A stretch of 41,689 bases of DNA from Pseudomonadota bacterium (lineage in GTDB: Bacteria > Pseudomonadota > Gammaproteobacteria > Steroidobacterales > Steroidobacteraceae), in the NCBI GenBank assembly GCA_025357635.1, contig JANXOV010000130.1, forward strand, positions 1 to 41,689, in the 5' to 3' direction. Numbering within the stretch: the first letter of the stretch is position 1; the number at the start of each line of letters is the position of its first letter. Under the pieces are notes generated by a model that did not search any database, was not told the DNA's origin, and saw only the letters and a list, made by a program, of their open reading frames with translations. Below are positions 9,542 through 19,420 of this stretch, piece after piece. The translations under genes and the position numbers were made by a program.

Positions 9542-10650
9542 GGGCGCGGCGCCTGCTGCTGCCGTTACTGGCCGCGATCGCCTGCCTGTTCACGGGCGCG
9601 TTGCCGTCATACGCCGAAGACCGGGCGCACGTACTCAACATTTACTCATGGTCCGAATACTTCCCCAAAGCCGTGCGCCAGCAGTTTCAGGCCGAGACCG
9701 GCATCCGCGTCAACTACACGGTGTTCGACAATCCCGATACCGTGGAGACCACGCTGTCCGTGGGGCATTCGGACTACGATATCGTCATCAGCAACGCCGC
9801 CCCGCACCTGGGCCGCGAAGTCCCCAAAGGCTTCTGGAAAAAACTCGATCAATCGCGCATACCCAACGCGCGCAACGCCGACCCGACCATCATGAAGGTC
9901 CTGCAACAAGTGGATCCGGGCAATCAATACGCCGTGCCGTGGATGTGGGGTACCACGGGCATCATGTACGACCGCGACAAGATCAAGGCGATCATGCCCA
10001 ATGCGCCGGTGACCAGTCTGGACATGGTGTTCAAGAAGGACATTGCGGCCAAGTTCGCCAAGTGCGGCATCACCATTCTGGATTCCTGGTTCGACATTCT
10101 GCCGATGGTGTCGCGCTACCTGGGTCAGCGCGACTTGAGCGCGGAGCCCGCCGCACTCGATGCGGTGATGGCCAAGCTGCGGGAGGCGAAACCCAATCTG
10201 CGCCGCATCGTCAGCTCCGGTTACTACGAGCAGCTGGCCAATGGCGAGCTGTGCCTGGCCATCGGCTATTCGGGCGATGCGATGATCGCGCGGCGCATGA
10301 TCAAGGAATCTCAATCCAAACTCGTGGTGGAGTATTCCTACGCGCGTGAAAGCGTGCCGGTATACATCGACAGCCTGGTGATTCCGTCGGATTCACCCAA
10401 TGCCGGCGCCGCGCATGCGTTCATCAACTTCGTCATGCGACCGGCAGTTTCCGCGGCGGTGACCCGGGAGATCGGATTTGCAAGCGGCAACGCAGCGGCG
10501 CTGAAGCTGCTCGAGCCGGCGATCCGCGACAACCCGGCGGTTTTTCCGCCGGATGAAGTTCGTGCGCGCTTTCAACTTGGCCGAATTTATTCAGCCGAGG
10601 AAATCCGCACCTTTTCACGCGCGTGGCAGCGTTTCAAGTCAGGGGTTTAG
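9538..10650 (+). CDS. PotF-like polyamine ABC-transporter substrate-binding protein
   Basis: This is a 370-residue periplasmic binding protein with a signal peptide (RRLLLPLLAAIACLFTGALPSYA). The body follows PotF/PotD closely: LNIYSWSEYFP, ETGIRVNYTVFDNPDTVE, SDYDIVISNA, and YAVPWMWGTTGIMYDRDK, the last two contributing to the polyamine site in PotF. It would capture putrescine, agmatine or a related polyamine. The ATG overlaps the aguA stop (ATGA), which supports a shared role in agmatine or polyamine use. No permease or ATPase genes (PotGHI) lie nearby, so it must use a transporter encoded elsewhere or serve as a sensor. The ligand is inferred from family and context only. Confidence 0.87.
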   Translation: MRARRLLLPLLAAIACLFTGALPSYAEDRAHVLNIYSWSEYFPKAVRQQFQAETGIRVNYTVFDNPDTVETTLSVGHSDYDIVISNAAPHLGREVPKGFWKKLDQSRIPNARNADPTIMKVLQQVDPGNQYAVPWMWGTTGIMYDRDKIKAIMPNAPVTSLDMVFKKDIAAKFAKCGITILDSWFDILPMVSRYLGQRDLSAEPAALDAVMAKLREAKPNLRRIVSSGYYEQLANGELCLAIGYSGDAMIARRMIKESQSKLVVEYSYARESVPVYIDSLVIPSDSPNAGAAHAFINFVMRPAVSAAVTREIGFASGNAAALKLLEPAIRDNPAVFPPDEVRARFQLGRIYSAEEIRTFSRAWQRFKSGV

Positions 10651-10698
10651 GCAGTGGGCGGCCGCATTCAACAGCCGTTCACAAGAGGTGGATTCCAT

Positions 10699-12126
10699 AT
10701 GACTCTCCCACGACGATCGCGACCGCTTGTGCTTGCTGCGATCTGCACCAGCGCAGCGTTCCTCTCGACGGCATCAGCCGGCACTCTGCCGCCGCCGGCC
10801 GACCAGCAACTGGCGCGCGAGCTGCTCAAGCAATTGATCGGCATCAACACGACGCATGCGCACGGCTCCACCGACGCGGCGAAACTGATTCAGGCGCGGC
10901 TGATCCAGGGCGGCTTCGCCGCAGCCGACGTCATCTTCATCGCTCCGCCCGAACATCCCCACAAAGGCAACGTAATCGTGCGCTATCGCGGCAAAAGGGC
11001 GGCAGCCAAGCCAGTGCTTTTCCTGGGTCATCTGGATGTGGTCGAAGCCAGGCCCGAAGACTGGTCGGTGGATCCGTTCGCGCTCACGGAAAAGGACGGC
11101 TATTTCTACGGCCGCGGCACCGTCGACATGAAGAACGGCGATGCGGCGCTGGCAGCGTCGCTGCTGCGCCTGAAGCGCGATCGCTTCGTTCCCGAGCGCG
11201 ATGTGATCATCGCCTTCACCGCAGACGAAGAAGCCGGCGGCGATGCGAACGGGCCTGCCTTTCTGCTCAGGGAGCATCGCGAATTGATCGACGCCGCGTT
11301 GGTCATCAATCTGGACGGCGCCGGCGGCAATCTCAAGGACGGCGTGCCGCTGTATTTCGAAATAGGCACCAGCGAAAAGACGTATCTGACCTACACCGCC
11401 GAGACGACCAGCCCTGGGGGACACGGGTCCTTGCCAGGACCGGATAACGCCATCTATCGATTGGCCGCCGCGCTCGGACGGCTGGCAGCTTACAAATTCC
11501 CGGTCATGCTCACGGCCACCACCCGCGCCAGCTTCGACGCGCTGGCAAAACTCGAACCCGGTCCGGCCAGCACCGACATGCACGCCGTCGCACAATCTCC
11601 ACCAGACCTCGCTGCGGCGGAACGCTTGAGCCAGAACGTCCGCAACAACGCGCTGCTTCGAACCACCTGCGTCGCCACGCTGATTTCGGGCGGTCATGCC
11701 GAGAACGCGCTTCCACAGCGCTCCAGGGCGACGATTCAGTGCCGCATGATGCCCGGTGATACAGAATCAAACGTGCAGGCACAATTGATACGTGTCCTCG
11801 ACGATGCGGCCGTGCGCTTGTCGCTGGACGCGCAACCGATCGTCAGCCCGGAGTCCGCACCGACACCGCAAATCACGAAGACCGTGGCCGACCTGGCGCA
11901 TTCGATGTGGCCCGGCGTGCCGCTCGTTCCCTCCATGGCCACGGGCTTCAGCGACGATCGCCAGACGCGCAATGCCGGCATACCCAGCTACGACGTCAGC
12001 GGCGTGTGGATGGACGTAAATGAAAATCGGGCGCACGGCCGCGACGAACGGATCGGCGTTAAGGCTTTCGATGAGAGCGTCGAATTCACTTACAGGTTGA
12101 TCAAGACCATGGGCCGCGAGCAGTAA
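10699..12126 (+). CDS. secreted M20 family metallopeptidase
   Basis: This is a 475-residue protein with a signal peptide (LVLAAICTSAAFLSTASA). The catalytic domain has all M20 metal ligands: GHLDVVEA (HxD), GRGTVDMKNG (bridging Asp) and FTADEEAGG (catalytic and ligand Glu). A dimerisation/lid domain with SPGGHGSLP follows, and a final His lies near the C-terminus (NENRAHGRDE). It should be a two-zinc exo- or dipeptidase in the periplasm. The ATG at 10699 follows an AGAGGTGG ribosome site and leads directly into the signal peptide. A frame extension of 15 codons upstream has no such signal. It lies 48 bp after the PotF-like gene, probably in the same operon. Confidence 0.88.
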   Translation: MTLPRRSRPLVLAAICTSAAFLSTASAGTLPPPADQQLARELLKQLIGINTTHAHGSTDAAKLIQARLIQGGFAAADVIFIAPPEHPHKGNVIVRYRGKRAAAKPVLFLGHLDVVEARPEDWSVDPFALTEKDGYFYGRGTVDMKNGDAALAASLLRLKRDRFVPERDVIIAFTADEEAGGDANGPAFLLREHRELIDAALVINLDGAGGNLKDGVPLYFEIGTSEKTYLTYTAETTSPGGHGSLPGPDNAIYRLAAALGRLAAYKFPVMLTATTRASFDALAKLEPGPASTDMHAVAQSPPDLAAAERLSQNVRNNALLRTTCVATLISGGHAENALPQRSRATIQCRMMPGDTESNVQAQLIRVLDDAAVRLSLDAQPIVSPESAPTPQITKTVADLAHSMWPGVPLVPSMATGFSDDRQTRNAGIPSYDVSGVWMDVNENRAHGRDERIGVKAFDESVEFTYRLIKTMGREQ

Positions 12127-12153
12127 TCACAAGGTAGAAAGGTTCAACATCCT

Positions 12154-13488
12154 ATGAAGCACACTCTGTTCGCCGCCCTGCTGGCCGTTGCCCCCGCAAC
12201 CACCCTCCTCGCCCAGGACATTTCCTCCAACGTCAGTGGCCAGCTGCCCGGCCTGGTGGAGACTTACAAGCGCCTGCACGCGCACCCCGAGCTGTCGCAC
12301 CACGAAGAACAAACCGCCGCACTCGTGGCCGGTGAACTGCGCAAGGCAGGCTTTACAGTCACCGAGCGCATCGGCAGATATCCCGATGGCTCGCAAGCCT
12401 ATGGTGTCGTGGGCATCCTCAAGAACGGCCCCGGCCCGACGCTGCTGATCCGCGCGGATATGGACGGCCTGCCCATCATCGAAGAAACCGGCGTGCCCTA
12501 CGCCAGTCTTGTGAAGACCAAGAACGCGAGCGGCCAGGAAGTGGGCGTCATGCACGCCTGCGGACATGATGTGCACGTGACCACGCTGATCGGCACCGCG
12601 CGCGCGCTCGCCGCGCTGAAGTCCCAATGGCACGGCACGCTCATGCTGGTCGGACAGCCGTCCGAAGAAACCATCGACGGCGCCAAGGCGATGATGGCGG
12701 ACAAGATTTATGAGCGCTTCGGCACACCGGACCTTGCCATCGCCCTGCACGACACCTTCCTGCACCCGGCCGGCACGGTGTCCATCACCAGCGGCCCGGC
12801 CATGGCCAGCTCCACCTCCATCGATGTGATCATGCGCGGCGTCGGCGGGCACGGCTCGGCGCCGCAACTGGGCAAAGACCCCATCGTCATGTCCGCCCAG
12901 TTCATCAACCAGATCCAGACCATCGTCAGCCGCCAGGAGGACCCACGCGACCCCGCCGTCGTCACCGTCGGCGACATCCACGGCGGCACCAAGCGCAATA
13001 TCATCCCCTACGAAGTCAAGATGGAAATCACCGCCCGCGCTTTCAGCGACAAGGCGCGTCAGATCATCATCGACGGCATCCGTCAAAGCGCCCAGGGCAT
13101 CGCACTGGCTGCCGGCGTGCCCGCGGATCGCGCGCCCATCGTCACCGTGCTGGAGAACGAGTCCACGCCAGTGCTCTACAACGATCCGGCGTTGACGACT
13201 CGCGTCAAAACTGCGTTGGCGCAGACGCTTGGCGCGCTGAATGTCATCGATGATCCTGCATTATTGGCCAGCGAAGACTTTGGGATATTCGGGTTTGATG
13301 ACCGCAAGATCCCGGTGGTGCTGTTCTGGCTGGGAGCGATGGATCCGTTGAAGTTTGCTGCGGCGAAGGCTGAGGGAAAATTTCTGCCGGGCATGCATAC
13401 CAGCCGCTTCGAGCCGCTGCCGGAGCCGACTCTGCGTACAGGAGTCACGGGGATGACGGCGGTGGCGGTGGCGCTGCTGCAGAAGTAG
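12154..13488 (+). CDS. secreted M20D amidohydrolase/peptidase
   Basis: This is a 444-residue protein with a signal peptide ending near LLAQ. It contains the M20D signatures RADMDGLPI, MHACGHDVH (metal-binding Cys/His pair), GQPSEET and GVGGHGSAP. The family removes N-acyl groups from amino acids or cleaves short amides (hippurate, indole-acetyl-amino acids, N-acetyl-amino acids). The insert KTKNASGQEVGV just before the HACGHD motif is typical of the periplasmic subgroup. It follows the M20 peptidase by 27 bp and probably shares its transcript. The substrate is not predictable. Together with its neighbours it suggests processing of peptides or amide-linked compounds outside the cytoplasm. Confidence 0.88.
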   Translation: MKHTLFAALLAVAPATTLLAQDISSNVSGQLPGLVETYKRLHAHPELSHHEEQTAALVAGELRKAGFTVTERIGRYPDGSQAYGVVGILKNGPGPTLLIRADMDGLPIIEETGVPYASLVKTKNASGQEVGVMHACGHDVHVTTLIGTARALAALKSQWHGTLMLVGQPSEETIDGAKAMMADKIYERFGTPDLAIALHDTFLHPAGTVSITSGPAMASSTSIDVIMRGVGGHGSAPQLGKDPIVMSAQFINQIQTIVSRQEDPRDPAVVTVGDIHGGTKRNIIPYEVKMEITARAFSDKARQIIIDGIRQSAQGIALAAGVPADRAPIVTVLENESTPVLYNDPALTTRVKTALAQTLGALNVIDDPALLASEDFGIFGFDDRKIPVVLFWLGAMDPLKFAAAKAEGKFLPGMHTSRFEPLPEPTLRTGVTGMTAVAVALLQK

Positions 13489-13573
13489 GCAGTTGCGTTT
13501 TTGAGCGTGACAGACTGCGGAGTCTCGTCTACTCTCGCCCGTGAAAGCTGTCAAAAAGAGTGCATAGTAGCCA

Positions 13574-14590
13574 ATGCCCGCAGTTTCACCAGCGCACGAC
13601 ACAGTCAGTATCAACACCGGGCTGGCCGACTGGCATCGCATGATTTGCACTTCGCCGACGGGGCCGGCAACAAAGGCGGACGGCGACATCTGCTACACCA
13701 ACTCGAGAATCTCACCGCACTTGGGCAGTGGATCGCTCGACCTTGTTTGCTTCGATGACGACTTCATCCTGCTCGGAATGCGCGGGCGCTTTCACGAAGG
13801 CCTCAGCTATCAGGGTGTCGGCGAAGGCTGGACACGTCTGCATTTTCGCAAGGCTGCCCGCACGCTGATGCAATTTGAAGGGATCGCGCCGAGCGAGCTG
13901 GAGGGGCCGCTGTGCCAGATCCTGCATCAGCCGGTCGATGTGCCGGACAAGGAGTGGATCGAGGGCGGCGTCTGCCTCGATTGGGTCACTGTATTCATGC
14001 GTCCCCATCTGCTGGTGGATCGCTTCAAGCTGGATTCCACACGCCTTGCCGACCCGGTGCGCCGACTGGCCAATGGGGCGGACGAATTCCTGCTGGAAAA
14101 CTGGTCACTGTCCGCCGATATGTCGCAGGCGATGGACCAGTTGCTGAGCCAAGCCTATACGGGGGATCTAAGACGGGTGCACCTTGAGGCCAAGGCGATC
14201 GAACTGGTCTGCATGATGTCGCGGGTGTTGAGCCCTCGAAACACCGATGAGTCGACGGTCAAGCTGCGCTCGAGGGATGTCGAGGCTCTGCATGAAGTGC
14301 GCAGTATCCTTGCGCGGTCGCTGACAGAACGCCCGAGTATTGAGGCGCTGTCACAGCGCGTCGGCATCAACAGGAACAAGCTGACTTTCGGTTTCAAGCA
14401 CTTGTTCGATCAGACGATCTCGGAGTTTTGCATCGAAACGCGTCTGCAGATGGGCTGGAAACTGCTGCAAGAAACCTCCCTGCCGATTGCCGTGGTGGCG
14501 GAGAAAGTGGGTTACGGCCAGGCGGCGGCGTTCTCGACCGCGTTCCGGCAACACTATGGCATAACGCCAAAACGCGTGCGGCGACTCTGA
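13574..14590 (+). CDS. AraC-family transcriptional regulator
   Basis: This is a 338-residue regulator. The last hundred residues form two helix-turn-helix units: SIEALSQRVGINRNKLTFGFKHLF and, after LPIAVVAEKVGY, the AFSTAFRQHYGITPKRVRR unit that closes AraC proteins. The N-terminal 200 residues resemble the sensor part of PchR/YbtA-like regulators (GMRGRFHEGLSYQG). These often respond to a compound taken up through a TonB receptor. The gene directly precedes a TonB-dependent receptor in the same orientation, so the likely target is the 141-bp gap before that receptor and perhaps its own promoter. The effector is unknown. Confidence 0.87.
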   Translation: MPAVSPAHDTVSINTGLADWHRMICTSPTGPATKADGDICYTNSRISPHLGSGSLDLVCFDDDFILLGMRGRFHEGLSYQGVGEGWTRLHFRKAARTLMQFEGIAPSELEGPLCQILHQPVDVPDKEWIEGGVCLDWVTVFMRPHLLVDRFKLDSTRLADPVRRLANGADEFLLENWSLSADMSQAMDQLLSQAYTGDLRRVHLEAKAIELVCMMSRVLSPRNTDESTVKLRSRDVEALHEVRSILARSLTERPSIEALSQRVGINRNKLTFGFKHLFDQTISEFCIETRLQMGWKLLQETSLPIAVVAEKVGYGQAAAFSTAFRQHYGITPKRVRRL

Positions 14591-14731
14591 TCGGCGCGTT
14601 TCGGGTTACGACCAATTAGTGTTGCCGTCGAAAGTTTAAAGTGCGGCGGGCGAACTTCTCACGGACAGCACGTCCTTAAACTCTGCGCTACACCTGCTTC
14701 AAATCAGGCCCTGCAGACTAAGGAACCGCCG

Positions 14732-16906
<2,175 letters not shown>

Positions 16907-16919
16907 TCCGAGGCGCGGT

Positions 16920-18299
16920 ATGAAACAGCGCCGCCGGCGACCGTCAGCCGCACACAGACGGTTCGCCGGCGCGCTGGCGCTCCTGGTGTCAGGCAGCATG
17001 GCATTGCAGGTGCCGCGAGCGCTCGCTGCCAATGCAGCTGCGGGCGCGCAGACGCAGCTGGTGTTTGCCGCCATCGTTGACGGTACGGGCGAACTCGCTG
17101 CGGGGCGGGAGATAGTCGTCCAAGACGGCGTGATTCTCGCGATCGGCGACGCGTTGAGCCAACGCTACCCCGCCGCACGGCGTCTCGACCTTGCCGGCCT
17201 GACGGCCATTCCGGGGCTGATCGATACCCACATCCACATTACCTACGGGTTTTGCGCTCCGTCGCGGGGCGATCCGTGGAAGCAGCTGCTGCAGGAAACA
17301 CTGCCGCAGGAACGCCTGGTCGCGGCAATCGGCAACGCCGCTAAAACTCTCGAAACCGGCGTCACGACAGCGCGCGACCTGTTCGCGTTAGACAAAGTAG
17401 ATTTTTTCTTGCGCGAGTTGATCGAGCATGAGGTAGTGCCTGGTCCCAGGTTGTATCTTTCCGGCACGGGGATCCACCCGTTGGTGATGCCGAAAGCCGC
17501 CAATGGAACGCGTGATCAGCGAATCGCCAGTCTAAGCCAGCGCGCACGCGAAGTTCTCGCCAGCGGAGCGGACTGGCTGAAGATATTCGCAACCAGCGGC
17601 ACCGGCTCTGAGCTGAGCGGCAAGCAGTTTTACCACTATCCGGAAATCAAGGCCGCGGTCGACATTGCGCATAGCGGCGGGCTGAAGGTGGCGGTGCATG
17701 CCTACGGTCCGCTGGCCGTACCCGATGCGATCCGGGCCGGTGTGGATTCCATCGAGCACTCGGTGGACGTCGATGATGCAACGCTGCGTGCGTGGGCGGC
17801 GAGCGGCATTTTTTATGTTCCCACCATCGATCACAATCGCTATTACGCCGAGCATCGAATTGAGTACGGCTATGACGAACACACAGAGCGTGCGCTGCGT
17901 GCTTTTGTCGTCAGGAACGTCGATATGTTGCGCCGTGCGCGCGCAGCCGGCATTCCCATTGCCATGGGATCGGATGCCGTGATGACCATGTTCGGCGAGA
18001 ATACCCGTGAATTGGAATGGTTCGTCGCAGCGGGCATGAGCCCGGCTGAAGCGCTGCGTACGGCCACGATCAACGGCGCACGGCTGCTGGGCCAGCAAAA
18101 CCACTTGGGCCGATTGGCGCCCGGATTCGCGGCAGACATTGTCGCCGTGAGTGGCCAGCCGCTCGCCGATATCCGTGCGGTGACCCGTCAGGTGGTTTGG
18201 GTGATGAAAGGCGGCAAGGTCGAGTTCGACACGCGAGGACCAGCAAGGCCCGCGGCGGCAATCCGCACAGCGGGTTGCGCAGACAAGGCGTATCGGTGA
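16920..18299 (+). CDS. secreted amidohydrolase (imidazolonepropionase/prolidase-like)
   Basis: This is a 459-residue metal-dependent hydrolase of the amidohydrolase superfamily with an N-terminal signal sequence (FAGALALLVSGSMALQ). Metal-site motifs appear in order: IDTHIHITYG, ADWLKIFATSG (probable carbamylated Lys), VAVHAYG, DSIEHSV and AMGSDAVM (last Asp). GRLAPGFAADIVAV is the typical tail. Related enzymes cleave Xaa-Pro dipeptides or cyclic amides. The ATG at 16920 has a GAGG site 8 bp upstream and begins 13 bp after the TonB receptor stop, so the two are very likely co-transcribed. The protein would act in the periplasm on what the receptor brings in. The exact substrate cannot be told from sequence. 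Confidence 0.87.
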   Translation: MKQRRRRPSAAHRRFAGALALLVSGSMALQVPRALAANAAAGAQTQLVFAAIVDGTGELAAGREIVVQDGVILAIGDALSQRYPAARRLDLAGLTAIPGLIDTHIHITYGFCAPSRGDPWKQLLQETLPQERLVAAIGNAAKTLETGVTTARDLFALDKVDFFLRELIEHEVVPGPRLYLSGTGIHPLVMPKAANGTRDQRIASLSQRAREVLASGADWLKIFATSGTGSELSGKQFYHYPEIKAAVDIAHSGGLKVAVHAYGPLAVPDAIRAGVDSIEHSVDVDDATLRAWAASGIFYVPTIDHNRYYAEHRIEYGYDEHTERALRAFVVRNVDMLRRARAAGIPIAMGSDAVMTMFGENTRELEWFVAAGMSPAEALRTATINGARLLGQQNHLGRLAPGFAADIVAVSGQPLADIRAVTRQVVWVMKGGKVEFDTRGPARPAAAIRTAGCADKAYR

Positions 18300-18357
18300 G
18301 GTTCGTACTTTCGGTCAACGTAGTTCAGAAAGTCAGTTAGTCAGGTTGCGCTGTGGC

Positions 18358-18407
18358 CTGGCTTCTTCTTTCGTATGCCAGAAGTGCAAATTTTTTCTAT
18401 TTTTTAC
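18358..18407 (+). terminator. possible terminator after amidohydrolase
   Basis: CTGGC (18358-18362) can pair with GCCAG (18377-18381), followed shortly by two T-runs (from 18390). The stem is short and the loop long, so this is a weak candidate. It is the only terminator-like feature between the TonB/amidohydrolase unit and the SOS cassette. Confidence 0.3.
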
Positions 18408-18460
18408 TTTAATAAATATTCTTAACTATCTGATTAAAATACAATAAAAAAATAACTCAA
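18388..18460 (+). promoter_or_regulatory. AT-rich promoter-proximal region of imuA
   Basis: About 70 bp consist mainly of A and T runs, in sharp contrast to the GC-rich surroundings, ending directly at the LexA box. This could be an UP-element-like or nucleoid-protein-binding region of the imuA promoter. No clear -35 hexamer is visible. It may also mark a junction of acquired DNA. Confidence 0.4.
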
Positions 18461-18463
18461 TGA

Positions 18464-18479
18464 CTGTATACTTGTACAG
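18464..18479 (+). promoter_or_regulatory. LexA (SOS) box in front of imuA
   Basis: CTGTATACTTGTACAG matches the gammaproteobacterial LexA operator CTGT-N8-ACAG exactly at both half-sites. It lies 28 bp before the imuA start codon. A TATACT hexamer inside the box could act as the -10 element, so LexA would block RNA polymerase directly. The same 18-bp core (ACTGTATACTTGTACAGT) recurs before imuB. Confidence 0.88.
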
Positions 18480-18507
18480 TCTCTTAAATTTACCTACTCT
18501 GCCCGGC

Positions 18508-19143
18508 ATGCCCCACACGCACGCCGCCATCGCTGATGAAGCCCTGCTCAGCCTGTTGCAAAATTCCACGCAGGTCTGGCGCGGCACGCACTGCGCGCGC
18601 ATCAAAACCTGCGCCAGCGGTTACGCGCCGCTCGATGCCGCGCTGCCCGGCGGCGGCTGGCCCGTCGGCGCGCTCATCGAACTGCTGCCCGCGTGCGAGG
18701 GCATCGGCGAGTTGCGCCTGAGCTTGCCCGCGCTCAAGACGCTGAGCGATGCGAACCGGCAGATCGTGTTCGTGCGTCCGCCGCACACGCCGTACCCGCC
18801 GGCGCTGCTGCGTGCGCAACTGTCTCTGCAACACATTGTGTGGATCAGCGCCGATAGCGATGAGGATGCACGTTGGGCGGCGGAGCAGACCTTGCGCGCG
18901 GGCGCAGCCGGCGCGGTGCTGCTGTGGAGCGACAGCGGCGATGACCGCCACCTGCGCCGCCTGCAACTGGCGGCCGAGACCGGTCAGACGCTGGCGTTTT
19001 TGTATCGCACGCCCAGCGCGCGGCGACAGCCTTCGCCGGCGGCGCTGCGCCTGCGGCTGCGGCCGGCGGCGGATGGCGTGCGGCTGGAAATCCTCAAGGC
19101 GCGCGGCGGGCACACAGCCGTGGTGCAGATTCCTTTTTCATAA
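18508..19143 (+). CDS. imuA: ImuA, SOS mutasome RecA-like protein
   Basis: This 211-residue protein is related to RecA/SulA. It has the ImuA pattern CASGYAPLDAALPGGGWPVGALIELLP near the N-terminus (the region equivalent to the RecA Walker A) and ends in KARGGHTAVVQIPF. With ImuB and DnaE2 it forms the damage-inducible error-prone synthesis complex, where ImuA is thought to connect the polymerase to RecA. The ATG at 18508 is preferred: an in-frame ATG at 18460 would start translation upstream of and through the LexA box. No good Shine-Dalgarno sequence precedes the start. Transcription should be induced by DNA damage through the box at 18464. Confidence 0.9.
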   Translation: MPHTHAAIADEALLSLLQNSTQVWRGTHCARIKTCASGYAPLDAALPGGGWPVGALIELLPACEGIGELRLSLPALKTLSDANRQIVFVRPPHTPYPPALLRAQLSLQHIVWISADSDEDARWAAEQTLRAGAAGAVLLWSDSGDDRHLRRLQLAAETGQTLAFLYRTPSARRQPSPAALRLRLRPAADGVRLEILKARGGHTAVVQIPFS

Positions 19144-19160
19144 CGCCGCATGTCAGCACG

Positions 19161-19340
19161 CTAAGGAACTTCTGACCCACGGGCAGGTTGATGCGCAAGC
19201 AATTCCTTGAATGCGCGGGGCGACAACACGATGGCCGCAAGACGGGAGTGCCGGATGATTTCCACTGCGCCCAAGGCAGCGACATCGTCCAACAGGCTGC
19301 CGAAATTATTCTTGGCATCACTGGCTGATATGCGTTTCAT
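19161..19340 (-). CDS. orphan Phd/YefM-family antitoxin, inserted between imuA and imuB
   Basis: The minus strand encodes a 59-residue protein, MKRISASDAKNNFGSLLDDV...., with IIRHSRLAAIVLSP in the second half. This is the standard Phd/YefM antitoxin N-terminal DNA-binding domain (S..ak.nfg.lld.v ... I.r....aavlls...). The C-terminal toxin-wrapping tail is short (AFKELLAHQP..). No toxin gene lies on either side: downstream is the 3' end of imuA and upstream the imuB promoter. The start is 37 bp from the imuB LexA box, and a 19-bp perfect palindrome just upstream is a likely operator. It may act as a solitary regulator or be a leftover of a toxin-antitoxin pair. Confidence 0.8.
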   Translation of the reverse strand: MKRISASDAKNNFGSLLDDVAALGAVEIIRHSRLAAIVLSPRAFKELLAHQPARGSEVP

Positions 19341-19342
19341 AG

Positions 19343-19361
19343 TTTGGCTATTTTAGCCAAA
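19343..19361. promoter_or_regulatory. palindromic operator between phd-like gene and imuB
   Basis: TTTGGCTATTTTAGCCAAA is a perfect inverted repeat with 8-bp arms and a 3-bp centre, 2 bp upstream of the antitoxin ATG. On the minus strand it contains TAAAAT, a possible -10 hexamer. Phd/YefM proteins bind palindromes over their own promoter, so this is the probable autoregulatory site. It ends 15 bp from the LexA box that controls imuB. Confidence 0.6.
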
Positions 19362-19376
19362 ACTATCGAACTTTCA

Positions 19377-19392
19377 CTGTATACTTGTACAG
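19377..19392 (+). promoter_or_regulatory. LexA (SOS) box in front of imuB-dnaE2
   Basis: CTGTATACTTGTACAG is identical in all 16 positions to the box before imuA and again lies exactly 28 bp before the start codon. It gives imuB-dnaE2 its own damage-inducible promoter, needed because the reversed antitoxin gene interrupts the cassette after imuA. Confidence 0.88.
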
Positions 19393-19420
19393 TATCCGAA
19401 ATCTCCTTAATCTCCCCCGC

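Noticed and set aside
16920-18299. Earlier in-frame start at 16662 for the amidohydrolase
   Set aside because: It would place 86 codons inside the TonB receptor gene; the ATG at 16920 has a ribosome site and leads into a signal peptide.
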